This document shows positions 21,102 to 30,404 of a stretch of 37,118 bases of DNA, one piece after another. The notes under the pieces were generated by a model. The model did not search any database and was not told where the DNA came from. It saw only the letters and a list, made by a program, of their open reading frames with translations. Location: positions 1-37,118 of the forward strand of contig JAKSYS010000622.1 of the NCBI GenBank assembly GCA_022925895.1, read 5' to 3'. Within the stretch, counting starts at the first letter, position 1. The number at the start of each line of letters is the position of its first letter. Made by a program: the position numbers and the translations under genes. The DNA comes from Fragilaria crotonensis. Taxonomy: Eukaryota > Bacillariophyta > Fragilariophyceae > Fragilariales > Fragilariaceae.

Positions 21102-22632
21102 ATGACGAGCAAGAATGCCAGCATCAAGATCGGTGGTTATAGCGAAGGCCATCTCTTGATACAGGCGAAGAAGGTGGTGGACAAGAAGGCAGCTGAAACT
21201 CCCATATTCAGTCAGGAGGCGGAGGATCGGATCCCCAAGTTTGACACCGATGAATTGTTTCTTGGAAAATTGCTGGGTAAAGGTGGCTTTTGTGCCGTTA
21301 GCGAAGTTATCAAGGTTGCTCTCAAGGAAGGCGTTGCTGCCGAAAAGTCGGCGCTCGTCCATAGTAATAATTTTCATGAACATCAAGCAAACGACATTTT
21401 GCAAGATCGAGACTTTATGCAAACACATTTCTTGCGAAAAGGAAAGGAATATCGTTATGCTATCAAAAAGTTAAGAGATGATGCTATCGATGACGTCCAA
21501 TCCTTCATTAATGGAATTGTGGATCTGGCTCTTGAGGCTCGCTTTCTCGCTGTCATTCGCCATCCCAAGTAAGTGGATTTTGGTTCGAATTCATCCATTG
21601 GGTTGTGTGGTGTGTGTGCGCTACTTGCTATGTTGCAATCACATCACCCATATCATATCTCACTCACATTGCTCCGCACTTTGATAGTATCATTAAAATG
21701 AGAGCCATCTCATCCGGAACTCCCTATTCTCGTGATTTCTTTGTCGTTCTAGATCGACTGTACGATATCTTGACACGAACCCTGGTTTCGTGGAAAAAGA
21801 GAAGGGGAGGTGGCCTTCAGAAAGTGATGGACCGTGGAGGAAAAAAGGCGAGTGCCTTTTGGGCCGAGCGCATGATTGTCGCACATGATTTGGCGTGTGC
21901 GCTCCGGTATTTGCACAGCCACAAGTGAGTACTACGAGAGTATGGAGTAGCATCTTGGAATCCATTTATCCAATAAGCACAAATGGGGCTCGTGTTGTTT
22001 TGCAACGAACTGATATTGTCGGGTGATGCTTCTTTCTCTGTCTCATGCAAACACACTCACGCTCTAATACATCTTTTTTCTTCTCTTTCCACAGCATCAT
22101 TTATCGCGATTTGAAACCTGATAATATTGGATTTGATGTTCGTGGCGATGTAAAAATCTTTGATTTTGGTCTATCTCGTCAGCTCCCCAACTGTGCCGAT
22201 GGGAATGCCAGTCCCGGCGCCACGTATAAAATGACGGGCGACACGGGCAGTCCTCGCTACATGGCACCCGAAATCGCATTGGAACTCCCGTACAATGAAG
22301 GATGTGATGTGTACTCATTTGGTATCCTCTTGCATCAAATGTGTTCTCTGGAAATTCCCTTTGAGGGATACTCCATGAACCAGTTTGAAAAAAAGGTGGT
22401 CCGTGGCGGATTCCGACCCAAGATGGACCTGAAATGGCCGGAACGGATTCAAAAACTGATTGGCAGGTGCTGGAGCGAGACCTTGTCCGATCGTCCTGGC
22501 ATGAACGAGATTGTGGACCTACTCCATGCCGAAGTTGCGGAACACTCGGATCAGTCCACTTTCGAAATGTTGGACGCCTCCGGCAAGACACAACACAGTA
22601 TACACGCGTATCAGCGCAGCAAGGGAAAGTGA
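21102..22632 (+). CDS. Protein kinase, probably TKL-like Ser/Thr, three exons
   Basis: Exons are 21102-21568, 21688-21924 and 22095-22632, giving 413 aa; both introns are phase 2 and each splits an Asn codon after AA. The kinase domain is complete: glycine loop LGKGGFCAV (58-66), ATP Lys in YAIKK (122), alpha-C Glu in LALEARFL (146), catalytic loop YRDLKPDN (238-245, with Tyr for the usual His), DFG (258-260), activation segment GSPRYMAPE, and a C-lobe ending RCWSETLSDRPGMNEIVDLL. The 'RCW...RP' block suggests a TKL-type kinase. An insert of about 50 residues lies between the glycine loop and the ATP Lys, where most kinases have about 15. No membrane segment is visible. The substrate is unknown. 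Confidence 0.88.
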
Positions 22633-22724
22633 ACGGAGAAAGAAAATGGCAAAAAAGCGAGGTTGGAAAAATGTATATGTCAGAGAGATACACTATTCGT
22701 GATACGAAGTATAGTTTTAAAAAT

Positions 22725-23633
22725 TCATTTGGTAAGCGACGTTACTGTCTGTTTTACCACGGCTGGAACGGGACCAGCACCTCGTCGAAACGCCCACACA
22801 GCAGCGACTCCCGCGGCCAAGAGCGCATTGAGCGGTTTAATTTCCGCAACGAGTCTTTGCCACTCATCCAGTCCAGCACCATCCCAAAAACTATGTGTCA
22901 CCATGGCAGCAAATGGAACATTGCTTGTTTTTGCGTCATACTCGGCATCCAAGGTCCCACCCATGCCCCGTCGATAACGACTGTCCGTGTGCGACCCTCC
23001 CACCCATGCCACAAGTGTGGGCATGCACAGCCAGATGCGCTGAGGTAGGGATGGGACCAAACATGCGTGTCCTAATCCGACCAAGGCCATGGACCAGAGA
23101 CCAGGATGGCGTGAAATGCGTTCCAATCCGTACAGGTCAGGAGTAGTACCATTGCTGAGCTTTTGCTTTTTGGCATCTGCAAAATCAAATGGACACCGGA
23201 CTTGGAACGACGATTTCTTGTTAGGTGCCTCCTGCGAAATGGCTGGGGCGTCCTCGTCGTGAACCGGTTCTGCTGTTGTTGTAGGTACGTACGCTAGTGG
23301 CATTTGGAATTTGGGAAGTGTTTGCGATGCCATACCAAGGCCCACGGACAGCAGCATCCATGATGCAATGCGTGACGGTAAAGGAGCAGTGGCGACAGTC
23401 CATAGCAATGGCGGGACGTTGCGAGCCTTGTTCACGTAAGCATACACAATAGATCCCACTGCCGCAGTGGAGATGAGGCCGTAGACATTGTGATAACCAT
23501 CGTCGCCCAAATTTTCAATGAGGAAGGTTCGATTTTCCGATAGAATAACATTCTCCGCAATAAAGAAAGCCCATCCACCAGCAGCCCAACGAACGGACGA
23601 GGATTTGAGGAACGCTGTCGACAGATGGGACAT
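22725..23633 (-). CDS. NnrU-domain membrane protein, Z-ISO-like
   Basis: A 302-aa product from the ATG at 23633, with several hydrophobic segments (AAGGWAFFIAENVI; VYGLISTAAVGSIVYAYV; IASWMLLSVGLGM; WSMALVGLGHACLV; RIWLCMPTLVAWV). The second half reads DLYGLERISRHPGLWSMALVGLGH, then GGSHTDSRYRRGMGG and TSNVPFAAM. This matches the NnrU family pattern shared with plant 15-cis-zeta-carotene isomerase (RITRHPQ...AHTLW...GDRRL...SVIPFAA). His176 in RHP is a candidate heme ligand by analogy. The frame remains open upstream of the ATG to about 23771 without an ATG, so an upstream exon is possible. NnrU family membership is likely; zeta-carotene isomerase function is only a possibility. Confidence 0.7.
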   Translation of the reverse strand: MSHLSTAFLKSSSVRWAAGGWAFFIAENVILSENRTFLIENLGDDGYHNVYGLISTAAVGSIVYAYVNKARNVPPLLWTVATAPLPSRIASWMLLSVGLGMASQTLPKFQMPLAYVPTTTAEPVHDEDAPAISQEAPNKKSSFQVRCPFDFADAKKQKLSNGTTPDLYGLERISRHPGLWSMALVGLGHACLVPSLPQRIWLCMPTLVAWVGGSHTDSRYRRGMGGTLDAEYDAKTSNVPFAAMVTHSFWDGAGLDEWQRLVAEIKPLNALLAAGVAAVWAFRRGAGPVPAVVKQTVTSLTK

Positions 23634-24523
23634 TGTGGATTGAGTATGACACGAGCAAAGATTGGGGCTCCGTTTTGTGTTTGTGATCTTGATACCAGTA
23701 TTGGCTTGAGCAACAATTTCGATCAACAACACCCCTGCTCCCTGTGACAACAACTCTAGAGCAATACTCAAGTCCTACTCCGAGCAAGATTCAGCTGGAA
23801 CGAAGGCTAATGTGATCGCAATACGTTGTAGTCTTCAGAAATGTTGATTGTCGCAGATTCGACGAAGGGTTGTGAGTTGTGAGGTGGCTGTTACTCCAGT
23901 ATTGTACTGGAGTACATTGGTACTGGAGTACTGCTGTTATAGCCGTCCGAGTTACCGGCACTGTTTTTTCATACTACGTGCTCAGTACGCTGGATGCAGT
24001 CTTAGACAGTAACATGAAGCCCAACAGTAAAACATACTACTACTGGAGTACGATAACAAACCGCACTGTCATACCGATACGCATGAAAAACTGAATACTG
24101 AGTACCACGAGTACTGTACATTCATCCATCATCCTCATTGTACTGTAATCATCGGAATAAATGACACCGTTTTTGCCCATACCCGCGCACGACTGCCGAT
24201 TGATGATGATAAGAAAGGCGGTCTCAACCTAACGCAATCCTACCCATTCTTTCAGTGTTGCATTGTACTCTCGACTCTCGCTGCACGTTTGTACTTCAAA
24301 CGAGTCAGATGAATGAGCTGAACGCTACTTTATGAAGGAATCTTACGGAAACCCAACACTGTACTCGGTGAATCTGATTTATAGAAGGTGATGCCAACCA
24401 ACGACAATCCAAGGACAGCCTATCTGAACTGTGCAACGCCAGTCATCTCTTGATCTCAACCACTATCACAACGATTGAATCTACACCAGAACTACTTCTA
24501 CTCCCCTACCGGTGGACGCACAA
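23634..24523. promoter_or_regulatory. Divergent intergenic region, GTAC-rich
   Basis: Lies between the NnrU-like gene (-) and the transporter (+). About 13 GTAC tetramers fall in 23880-24370, for example GTACTGGAGTACATTGGTAC near 23905. No gene is supported. Confidence 0.5.
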
Positions 24524-25846
24524 ATGGCATTACAAGGAACAACAGGAACAACCATGTTGGCAAGCAATGGTTGGGCCATGGGGATCACCCTATCCGTGTT
24601 GGCTTCCATCATTGGAGCTGCATCCAAGCTAGCTATTCGAAAATCATTTCTGATGGACGAGCGTGGACTTGTGGAAATGATTAAAAACAGACAGCGTGGT
24701 CGGCACGAACAAATGGCAACAACGTCAACAACAACAGCAACAGCAGCATGGTTGCGACTGTCTGGCATGGTGGGAATGGCCGTCCTCAATCCAGCATGTG
24801 GAGTGTTGGCCATGAATTACGCATCACCATCTCTGGTGGCACCATTCTCAGGACTGGATTTGGTATGGGTCATTATGCTGTCACACGCGTTGGTGGGAGA
24901 AGATCCAACGTCGCCACAAATCGTTGCAGCATCCCTTGTGGTTGCCGGGGAGGCACTCACTGCCGTATTTGGAGATCATACCAACAGCAATGACACTTCA
25001 TCTCCCGCCTATCCGGAGACACTGGTGGTGCTGCAAGAGTTGCTTCAATCCTATCGAGATCCCGCCTTTTTGGCCTACCTCATTGGGTTCGCTGTCTGGA
25101 TGGTGCTTGTCATTCATTGGATGAATCTTCCTCCCAATCGATCTCCCATGCTCCAACGCTTTGCATGGGGTGTTTCGGGTGGATCCGTGACGGGATTACA
25201 ACATTTTGTCAAGGATTGGTTGACTCTTGTCCAGGCCATGATGCATGACAATCATACAAACAAGACGTCCTTGTTGTCATCATCAAATCTCGCCCTTGAT
25301 TGCGACCATGGTCTTTGGTGTCATCCTTGGCTAGTGCTCTGGATCCTAGCGCTTCTTTCCATGATGACTGCCATTGGCGGTCTGCTATTACTCACAGCAT
25401 GCATGCAACGCTACAATGCCACATTTTCATCCGCCATGTTTGTGGGATCGTTTGTACTGAATTCCAGTATCATGAGTGCCGTACATTATCATACCTTTTC
25501 TCATCTAACATCCATACTCAGCTGGGTTCTCTATCCTGTCGGATTGTTGATTCTTCTGGCTGGTGTTTTGGGCGTGTTGGTGTCGACGCCGTCGATGAAT
25601 GGTCATGGAGAGTCGCACGTAGCCGTGGACGAATCGGATGTCTTGTTGGAAAGTCACGCTCTGACGATGAAGAAAACTGTGGACCTTGATACAGCAGAAG
25701 ATGGTCGTGGATGCTGTCCTTGGCTTTCTCTGTTGATACAAGAAACTCGCAGTGGGCATGTCGTCATGACATGCAAGTGCGAAACGGGTGATGCGCAAGT
25801 TCCAGAGGGATGTGTATCCAAGTACGGTTCATGCGGCACGACTTGA
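24524..25846 (+). CDS. NIPA/DMT-superfamily-like membrane transporter
   Basis: A single-exon, 440-aa protein starting at the ATG at 24524 (an in-frame GTG at 24512 is not a likely start). It shows about eight or nine hydrophobic helices. GWAMGITLSVLASIIGAASKLAIRKS followed by RLSGMVGMAVLNPACGVLAMNYASPSLVAPFSGLDLVW resembles the N-terminal half of NIPA-type magnesium transporters (A-P-A-x-L-V-x-P-L-G). ACMQRYNATFSSAMFVGSFVLNSSI resembles their later AL-x-x-F-N-x-S helix. A His/Asn-rich loop occurs near residues 245-265 and a Cys-rich tail lies at the end (CCPW; CKCETGDAQVPEGCVSKYGSC). The substrate is not established. Family assignment rests on motif-level resemblance. It converges with APC10 across 114 bp. 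Confidence 0.65.
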   Translation: MALQGTTGTTMLASNGWAMGITLSVLASIIGAASKLAIRKSFLMDERGLVEMIKNRQRGRHEQMATTSTTTATAAWLRLSGMVGMAVLNPACGVLAMNYASPSLVAPFSGLDLVWVIMLSHALVGEDPTSPQIVAASLVVAGEALTAVFGDHTNSNDTSSPAYPETLVVLQELLQSYRDPAFLAYLIGFAVWMVLVIHWMNLPPNRSPMLQRFAWGVSGGSVTGLQHFVKDWLTLVQAMMHDNHTNKTSLLSSSNLALDCDHGLWCHPWLVLWILALLSMMTAIGGLLLLTACMQRYNATFSSAMFVGSFVLNSSIMSAVHYHTFSHLTSILSWVLYPVGLLILLAGVLGVLVSTPSMNGHGESHVAVDESDVLLESHALTMKKTVDLDTAEDGRGCCPWLSLLIQETRSGHVVMTCKCETGDAQVPEGCVSKYGSCGTT

Positions 25847-25960
25847 CCGACATGATATTATAGCTAGAAATACAATTGAAAAGTAGACAAGCTATGACAC
25901 TGCTACAGTTGTACCATGGTTGTATGTTCGCGCTAGTTTACTGGTAGAGCTAGCACACAT

Positions 25961-26635
25961 TCATCGAATGGTGGAAAATTGAGAGAGCTCCACCGTTGAA
26001 AAGTTAGGTTGCCGTCGTGTATCACCATTGGACTTTGCGGCTGCTTTCGGACCAAAGACTTTTAATTGTCGAACGTGTGTATCACGTCCATTCTGATGCA
26101 TGGTAAGGATTGTGATTTGAATCAAATGGGTCCGAATGGGCAATGGCACTCGTGAGCTGTTTTCGTCATCATCGTCAAGGGGATCCGGGGGTGCTTCCAA
26201 TGGCAAGATGCACCATCCGACGGGTTCCGAGAGATCCACAACGAGCACCGTTTGCAATTCTTGCAATGTCATGCCAGCTTCGATGCACACTTTCTTGGGA
26301 GTATAGGATTCGTCTAGATTGTAATCAAGATATAGACAGACATGCGACACCGCCACCCTCCGCGAAAATACAATTTGAATGCAATGAGGTTGGGAACCAT
26401 CCGATTGCCAATAGGTCTCAACAGAAGAATCTCTAATTTGATCAACGCCATTTCCAGGTTTTGCGGAGGATAGAGTCCAACACGCTGCATCACGGCCGAG
26501 ATCGCGGTGTCCAAAGAGACTATCCAAGGTCGGAACGGCACGAATGATACTTTTTGCCGCAGCTAGTGCGGCTGTTGCCGTAATGCCGTCTTGTTTTTGT
26601 TGTTGTTGATTTTGGTTTTTGAAAGTGTGAGCCAT
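25961..26635 (-). CDS. APC10: Anaphase-promoting complex subunit 10 (DOC domain)
   Basis: APC/C subunit that helps bind destruction-box substrates together with the coactivator. The 224-aa product from the ATG at 26635 has a DOC domain at about 45-195 with highly conserved blocks: CWTLSSAKPGNGVDQIRD, SVETYWQSDGSQPH, LDYNLDESYTPKKV, VGWCILPL, and HQNGRDTHVRQLKVFGP. The protein ends STIR, which preserves the C-terminal Ile-Arg tail that docks onto APC3/Cdc27. A Gln-rich stretch follows the first residues. A minus-strand acidic open frame upstream (26873-26750) can be spliced in frame onto this gene and may supply a longer N-terminus. Confidence 0.93.
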   Translation of the reverse strand: MAHTFKNQNQQQQKQDGITATAALAAAKSIIRAVPTLDSLFGHRDLGRDAACWTLSSAKPGNGVDQIRDSSVETYWQSDGSQPHCIQIVFSRRVAVSHVCLYLDYNLDESYTPKKVCIEAGMTLQELQTVLVVDLSEPVGWCILPLEAPPDPLDDDDENSSRVPLPIRTHLIQITILTMHQNGRDTHVRQLKVFGPKAAAKSNGDTRRQPNFSTVELSQFSTIR

Positions 26636-26749
26636 TTTTTCTCTTTAAAGGTTGACTCTGCTATCCGATCACAATAGTATGCATACAACAATCCAGATAA
26701 CAAGCAAAATCGTCGTCCATGAATGATCGAACGGATTTGGGATTCGTAC

Positions 26750-26873
26750 CTTCATCTTCTTCGTCCTCCTCCTCTTCCGGTTCCTCATCGTCTTCCTCGT
26801 CATCATCATCATCAGGAGGAGGCACCGGCGTTTCTGGCAAATTAAGATTGGGCGGTGAGTCTGGGCCGTCCAT
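26750..26873 (-). CDS. Possible acidic 5' exon of APC10
   Basis: On the minus strand an ATG at 26873 opens a 41-codon frame (MDGPDSPPNLNLPETPVPPP, then a run of Asp and Glu). It reaches a GT donor at 26749 (G|GTACGA). Joining it to an AG acceptor at 26641 gives a 109-nt intron and reads in frame through the APC10 ATG. The acceptor lacks a good pyrimidine tract, so this could equally be 5' leader DNA. Confidence 0.35.
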
Positions 26874-27181
26874 CGTGACTGATGCTCACACAAAGCGTAA
26901 CAAGGAAACGATGTTGTTGGTCAATGTGTTGTGAGATATGATGTTATGATACTGTTGTTTTATATCTCACCATGTGAGATGTGGGAGTCGCCATTTTTGA
27001 ATTCCTTCATCGGCGATTGCAGTGGAGTTCAACTACTGGCCTACAAGTGTACTGTACTACCGGTAGTGACATTAGCAGGCATTGGGCATTTGACTTTTCG
27101 AGGGTTCGTATTGGTACCGGTACCTGGTACGTAAGTTGCAATAGTAGCTGATAAATCATAAAAACAAGTACAAGGACTGGA

Positions 27182-27199
27182 CGTACTACCGGTAGTACG
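27182..27199. repeat. 18-bp perfect palindrome
   Basis: CGTACTACCGGTAGTACG is its own reverse complement. A related half-copy (GTACTACCGGTAGTGAC) lies near 27053. Confidence 0.9.
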
Positions 27200-27633
27200 A
27201 GTACTGGCGCACTGCATGTGTTACGGTATCACCCAGTTTGACGACGAACGCCTTGTCCACAGTCCACAGTCCACACCATAGACCGTAGACAGACAAACGT
27301 TCACTCAAGACACAACGTAACTTTTCGAGATCCTTCGTTTCGGTTCTTCACACGGCTTTCCTATGCTGAATGACCGTGATGCTGGTATGTCAGTAATCAG
27401 TAGTAGTAGCTCGTTTCATGACAGTGCGAGCGTTAACAGAATGCATCGAGCACGCGATAGCTACCGGTACATAGTGCGAGCGTAGACACACAAAAACAAC
27501 AGCACCACTTGTCGATTGCGTCGTTGAGTTCCAACTTCCATCCCTCCAACTACAAGTAGTCGACTTTGACCACAGTAGTAGTCGTTCCAGCCTCTTATCG
27601 CCCGCACGTCCCACATTCCACCTATTGCTCCGA

Positions 27634-27641
27634 TATAAAAG
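27634..27641 (+). promoter_or_regulatory. TATA-box candidate for Rpt2
   Basis: TATAAAAG lies 45 bp upstream of the Rpt2 ATG. A start site about 30 bp downstream would leave a very short leader of roughly 20 nt. The spacing and perfect consensus support it; no transcript evidence is available here. Confidence 0.5.
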
Positions 27642-27685
27642 CACACACTCAGAACTCAACAACAACATAGTTTAATTCATCAACC

Positions 27686-29042
27686 ATGGGTAACGTACCT
27701 GGCGGTTTGGGCGAAGGTGGTGCACCGAATGGCAACAACGGTGGCACTGACAAACAGAAGGAAGATGCTGAGAAGAAGAAAAAAGAAGCGTTTTGAACCC
27801 AGACCGGCCCAAACTCGTCAAGGCCGTCGTCGTCGTCGTAAGGGACCGTCTGGTCTCAGCAAGACTCCCACCATTGTTCCATCGTCCAAGTGCAAACTCA
27901 GGCTCCTCAAGCTAGATAGAGTCAAGGATTTTTTGCTCATGGAAGAGGAGTTCATTCGCAATCATGAAGTCTTCAAGCCGCACGAAGAGCGCGATCAAGA
28001 GGAACGAGAAAAGTTGGAAGAACTTCGAGGATCGCCCCTAGGTGTTGGTAGTTTGGAGGAATTGATTGATGACAATCATGCCATTGTGTCGTCCTCCGTT
28101 GGACCCGAGTACTATGTCAATATATTGTCTTCGGTCAATCAAGATTTGCTCGATCCAGGATGTGCCGTCTTGTTGCACAACAAGACCATGAGTATCGTAG
28201 GAATCTTACAGGACGATGAAGATCCGATGGTGTCCGTCATGAAGGTAGACAAAGCACCTCTGGAGTCATACGCAGATATCGGTGGATTGGAAGAGCAAAT
28301 TCAAGAAATCAAAGAGGCGGTCGAGTTGCCTCTGGCTCATCCCGAACTGTATGAAGATATCGGCATCAAACCGCCCAAGGGAGTCATCTTGTATGGAGAA
28401 CCCGGAACTGGAAAAACCTTGCTCGCCAAGGCAGTTGCCAATCAAACATCGGCGACATTCTTGCGCGTCGTTGGGTCGGAGTTGATTCAAAAGTATTTGG
28501 GAGATGGTCCCAAACTGGTCCGCGAACTCTTTCGCGTCGCCGATGACTTGAGTCCCACCATCGTCTTTATCGATGAAATTGATGCCGTGGGTACCAAGCG
28601 ATATGACTCCTCCTCTGGAGGTACTCGTGAAATTCAACGTACCATGTTGGAGCTTCTCAACCAGTTGGACGGTTTTGACGAACGTGGCGATGTCAAAGTC
28701 ATCATGGCAACCAACAAGATTGAGTCCCTGGATCCGGCTCTCATTCGACCAGGTCGTATTGATCGCAAGATTGAGTTCCCGCTTCCTGATATTAAGACCA
28801 AGCGACACATTTTCAATATTCACACTTCCAAAATGACGCTTAATGACGATGTAGATTTGGAAAAATTTGTCATGTCCAAGGATGAATTGTCCGGCGCCGA
28901 CATCAAGGCGGTGTGCACCGAGGCCGGTATGTTGGCCTTGCGAGAGCGTCGAATGAAGGTTTGTCAGGAAGACTTCGTCAAGGCCAAAGAAAAGGCACTC
29001 TACAGAAAGAAGGGAAATGTTCCAGAGGGCCTTTACTTGTAG
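27686..29042 (+). CDS. RPT2: 26S proteasome regulatory ATPase Rpt2, with frame break near the N-terminus
   Basis: AAA+ ATPase of the 19S regulatory particle that unfolds substrates and opens the 20S gate. The N-terminus from the ATG at 27686 reads [12 protein letters not shown] and ends in a Lys run, matching Rpt2 including the MGN myristoylation-type start. It then hits TGA after KKKKEAF. The rest (KRFEPRP onward) lies in the +1 frame. An A6 run at 27779-27784 is one base too long: with five A's the frame reads EKKKKKRFEP uninterrupted. Downstream all is intact: [13 protein letters not shown], Walker [14 protein letters not shown], the arginine-finger region [11 protein letters not shown], and a C-terminal LYL of the gate-opening HbYX type. 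Walker A is GEPGTGKT, with Glu where Pro is usual. Length without the extra base is about 451 aa. A sequencing error is the simplest cause. Confidence 0.92.
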
Positions 29043-29225
29043 TTCCGGTAACCTTATGTTTATCCTATAGGCTTAGATATCAAATGACGGAACTCAACCC
29101 TTGGAAGGTCGTGCTTGCAGTATTTTAGTGTTTCTGTATATACTATTCGCCCGAGCATTCCAAACTGAACCCTTAACCGCCAATGCTGAACGACAAACCC
29201 ATTACCATGAATCCCATCACAATTC

Positions 29226-30404
29226 TTATGCCTTACTTGGTTCATACATCCAGAACGTGAAGTTCTTCGCCGTGCAATGAACCACTTCTTGCTTTGCCAT
29301 GTTCAATTCCTGCAATGGTCTCACGTTCTCACCGGTCTCGGACGTCATCGTCGCCTTGGCGCATGTCTTAGGGTCACGATAGTCGGCCAGGAGACGGGCC
29401 ATGACAGAAAGTTGACGTCTCGATATAACGAGCGGCTCGTCCATAACGCGCCATGCCACAATCTCGTTGCACGGTGGAGCGGTTATCATGCCCTTGTACC
29501 GGTAAAAGTAAATCGTAGGCCAAATATTGTACGGAAACATCTTCTTGCGTGGAACCTTGGCCTCCTTAAGGTGGCGCGAATGTTGTTCACCAGCCATTGA
29601 TGGCGGGAAGGTCGTCGTCGTCGACGACGTCGGGGTGGATTCAACGTCATCCGTATACAAGTGCGAAATGTCATCCTCAAGGAAAAACTCATCACGCCCC
29701 ACAGGGCCATGAGTCTGGACGTCCTTGGTCTGGCGACGGAGCTTGCGACTGCCATTTCTCTCGCCGCAGAGTTCGTTCGTCGCCTCTGCAGCAGCCTCCC
29801 ACTTATCAATATACTCCTGGAGACGCGCATTGTCATGGAAACCAGACGCGTCAAACAGAACACTGACAGCCGCAAGCTCACGTTTCTGATCGGCCTGACC
29901 CAAATGGAACATCTGCATCTCACCATCGTAGCGACGACCGTCCAAAACATGTTCTGCTCTCAAATGAACTTCAATGTGATGAGCCAGCCAAGGGGTGGGG
30001 TAACCGTTGGGAATATCAATCGTAGGGCGTTGGCAAAAAGTATCGTTCAACGGAAAGTCAGCACGAAGCGTGTGCGGTGTCACCGAAAAGCTCAAAGACT
30101 CCATCTTGCAGTCCGTATCCTTAATCCTGCGTGTGAGAATTTCGTGCGTATCCATGCACACAGCGTTGGCGACCAAGTTAATAGGGGATGGGCGACGATT
30201 CGATTTACATTCGTTCACGACCACGTCAAGATCAATGAGTTCCTGACCAACATATGCTTCCCACTCATTTCCAGTAATATTGACAGACGGCCAAAAGGAA
30301 ACACCTTTGCTAGAGGATTGCTTGTAGTTGAAGTCGAGCGGAAGCGAGCTGACGTGATAATGGGTGCTCAGTGTGGCAAACAAGGCCAATTGCAAGACCT
30401 TCAT
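29226..30404 (-). CDS. Alpha-carbonic-anhydrase-like secreted protein with altered zinc site
   Basis: A 392-aa product from the ATG at 30404, beginning with a signal peptide (MKVLQLALFATLSTHYHVSS); an upstream in-frame ATG at 30446 is less likely. The alpha-CA fold is recognisable: RRPSPINL (QSPI-N block), HHIEVHLRAEHVLDGRRYDG, EMQMFHLG, and YRYKGMITAPPCNEIVAWRV near the C-terminus. Of the three zinc histidines of classical alpha-CAs, the first is Glu (145) and the third is Gln (164); only the second, His147, remains. Glu162 and the gatekeeper Thr in MITAPP are kept. A low-complexity acidic and Thr-rich insert (about 245-290) separates the halves. It may be a non-catalytic CA-related protein or one with a different metal site. 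It converges with Rpt2 across 183 bp. Confidence 0.85.
   Translation of the reverse strand: MKVLQLALFATLSTHYHVSSLPLDFNYKQSSSKGVSFWPSVNITGNEWEAYVGQELIDLDVVVNECKSNRRPSPINLVANAVCMDTHEILTRRIKDTDCKMESLSFSVTPHTLRADFPLNDTFCQRPTIDIPNGYPTPWLAHHIEVHLRAEHVLDGRRYDGEMQMFHLGQADQKRELAAVSVLFDASGFHDNARLQEYIDKWEAAAEATNELCGERNGSRKLRRQTKDVQTHGPVGRDEFFLEDDISHLYTDDVESTPTSSTTTTFPPSMAGEQHSRHLKEAKVPRKKMFPYNIWPTIYFYRYKGMITAPPCNEIVAWRVMDEPLVISRRQLSVMARLLADYRDPKTCAKATMTSETGENVRPLQELNMAKQEVVHCTAKNFTFWMYEPSKA

Larger units (their letters stand above)
26874..27685. promoter_or_regulatory. Divergent promoter region with GTAC palindromes
   Basis: Lies between APC10 (-) and Rpt2 (+). It includes GGTACCGGTACC (27113-27124) and an 18-bp perfect palindrome (27182-27199). 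About nine GTAC tetramers occur in 27040-27210. No gene is supported; open frames on the minus strand at 27390-27668 are not recognisable. Confidence 0.55.

Noticed and set aside
22434-23048. 204-codon plus-strand open frame
   Set aside because: It overlaps the kinase 3' end and the antisense of the NnrU-like gene; no recognisable motif.
27695-27785. A 91-nt intron in Rpt2 that would bypass the frame break
   Set aside because: GT and AG exist in the right phase, but it would delete the conserved Gly- and Lys-rich N-terminus and lacks a pyrimidine tract; a one-base A-run error explains the data better.
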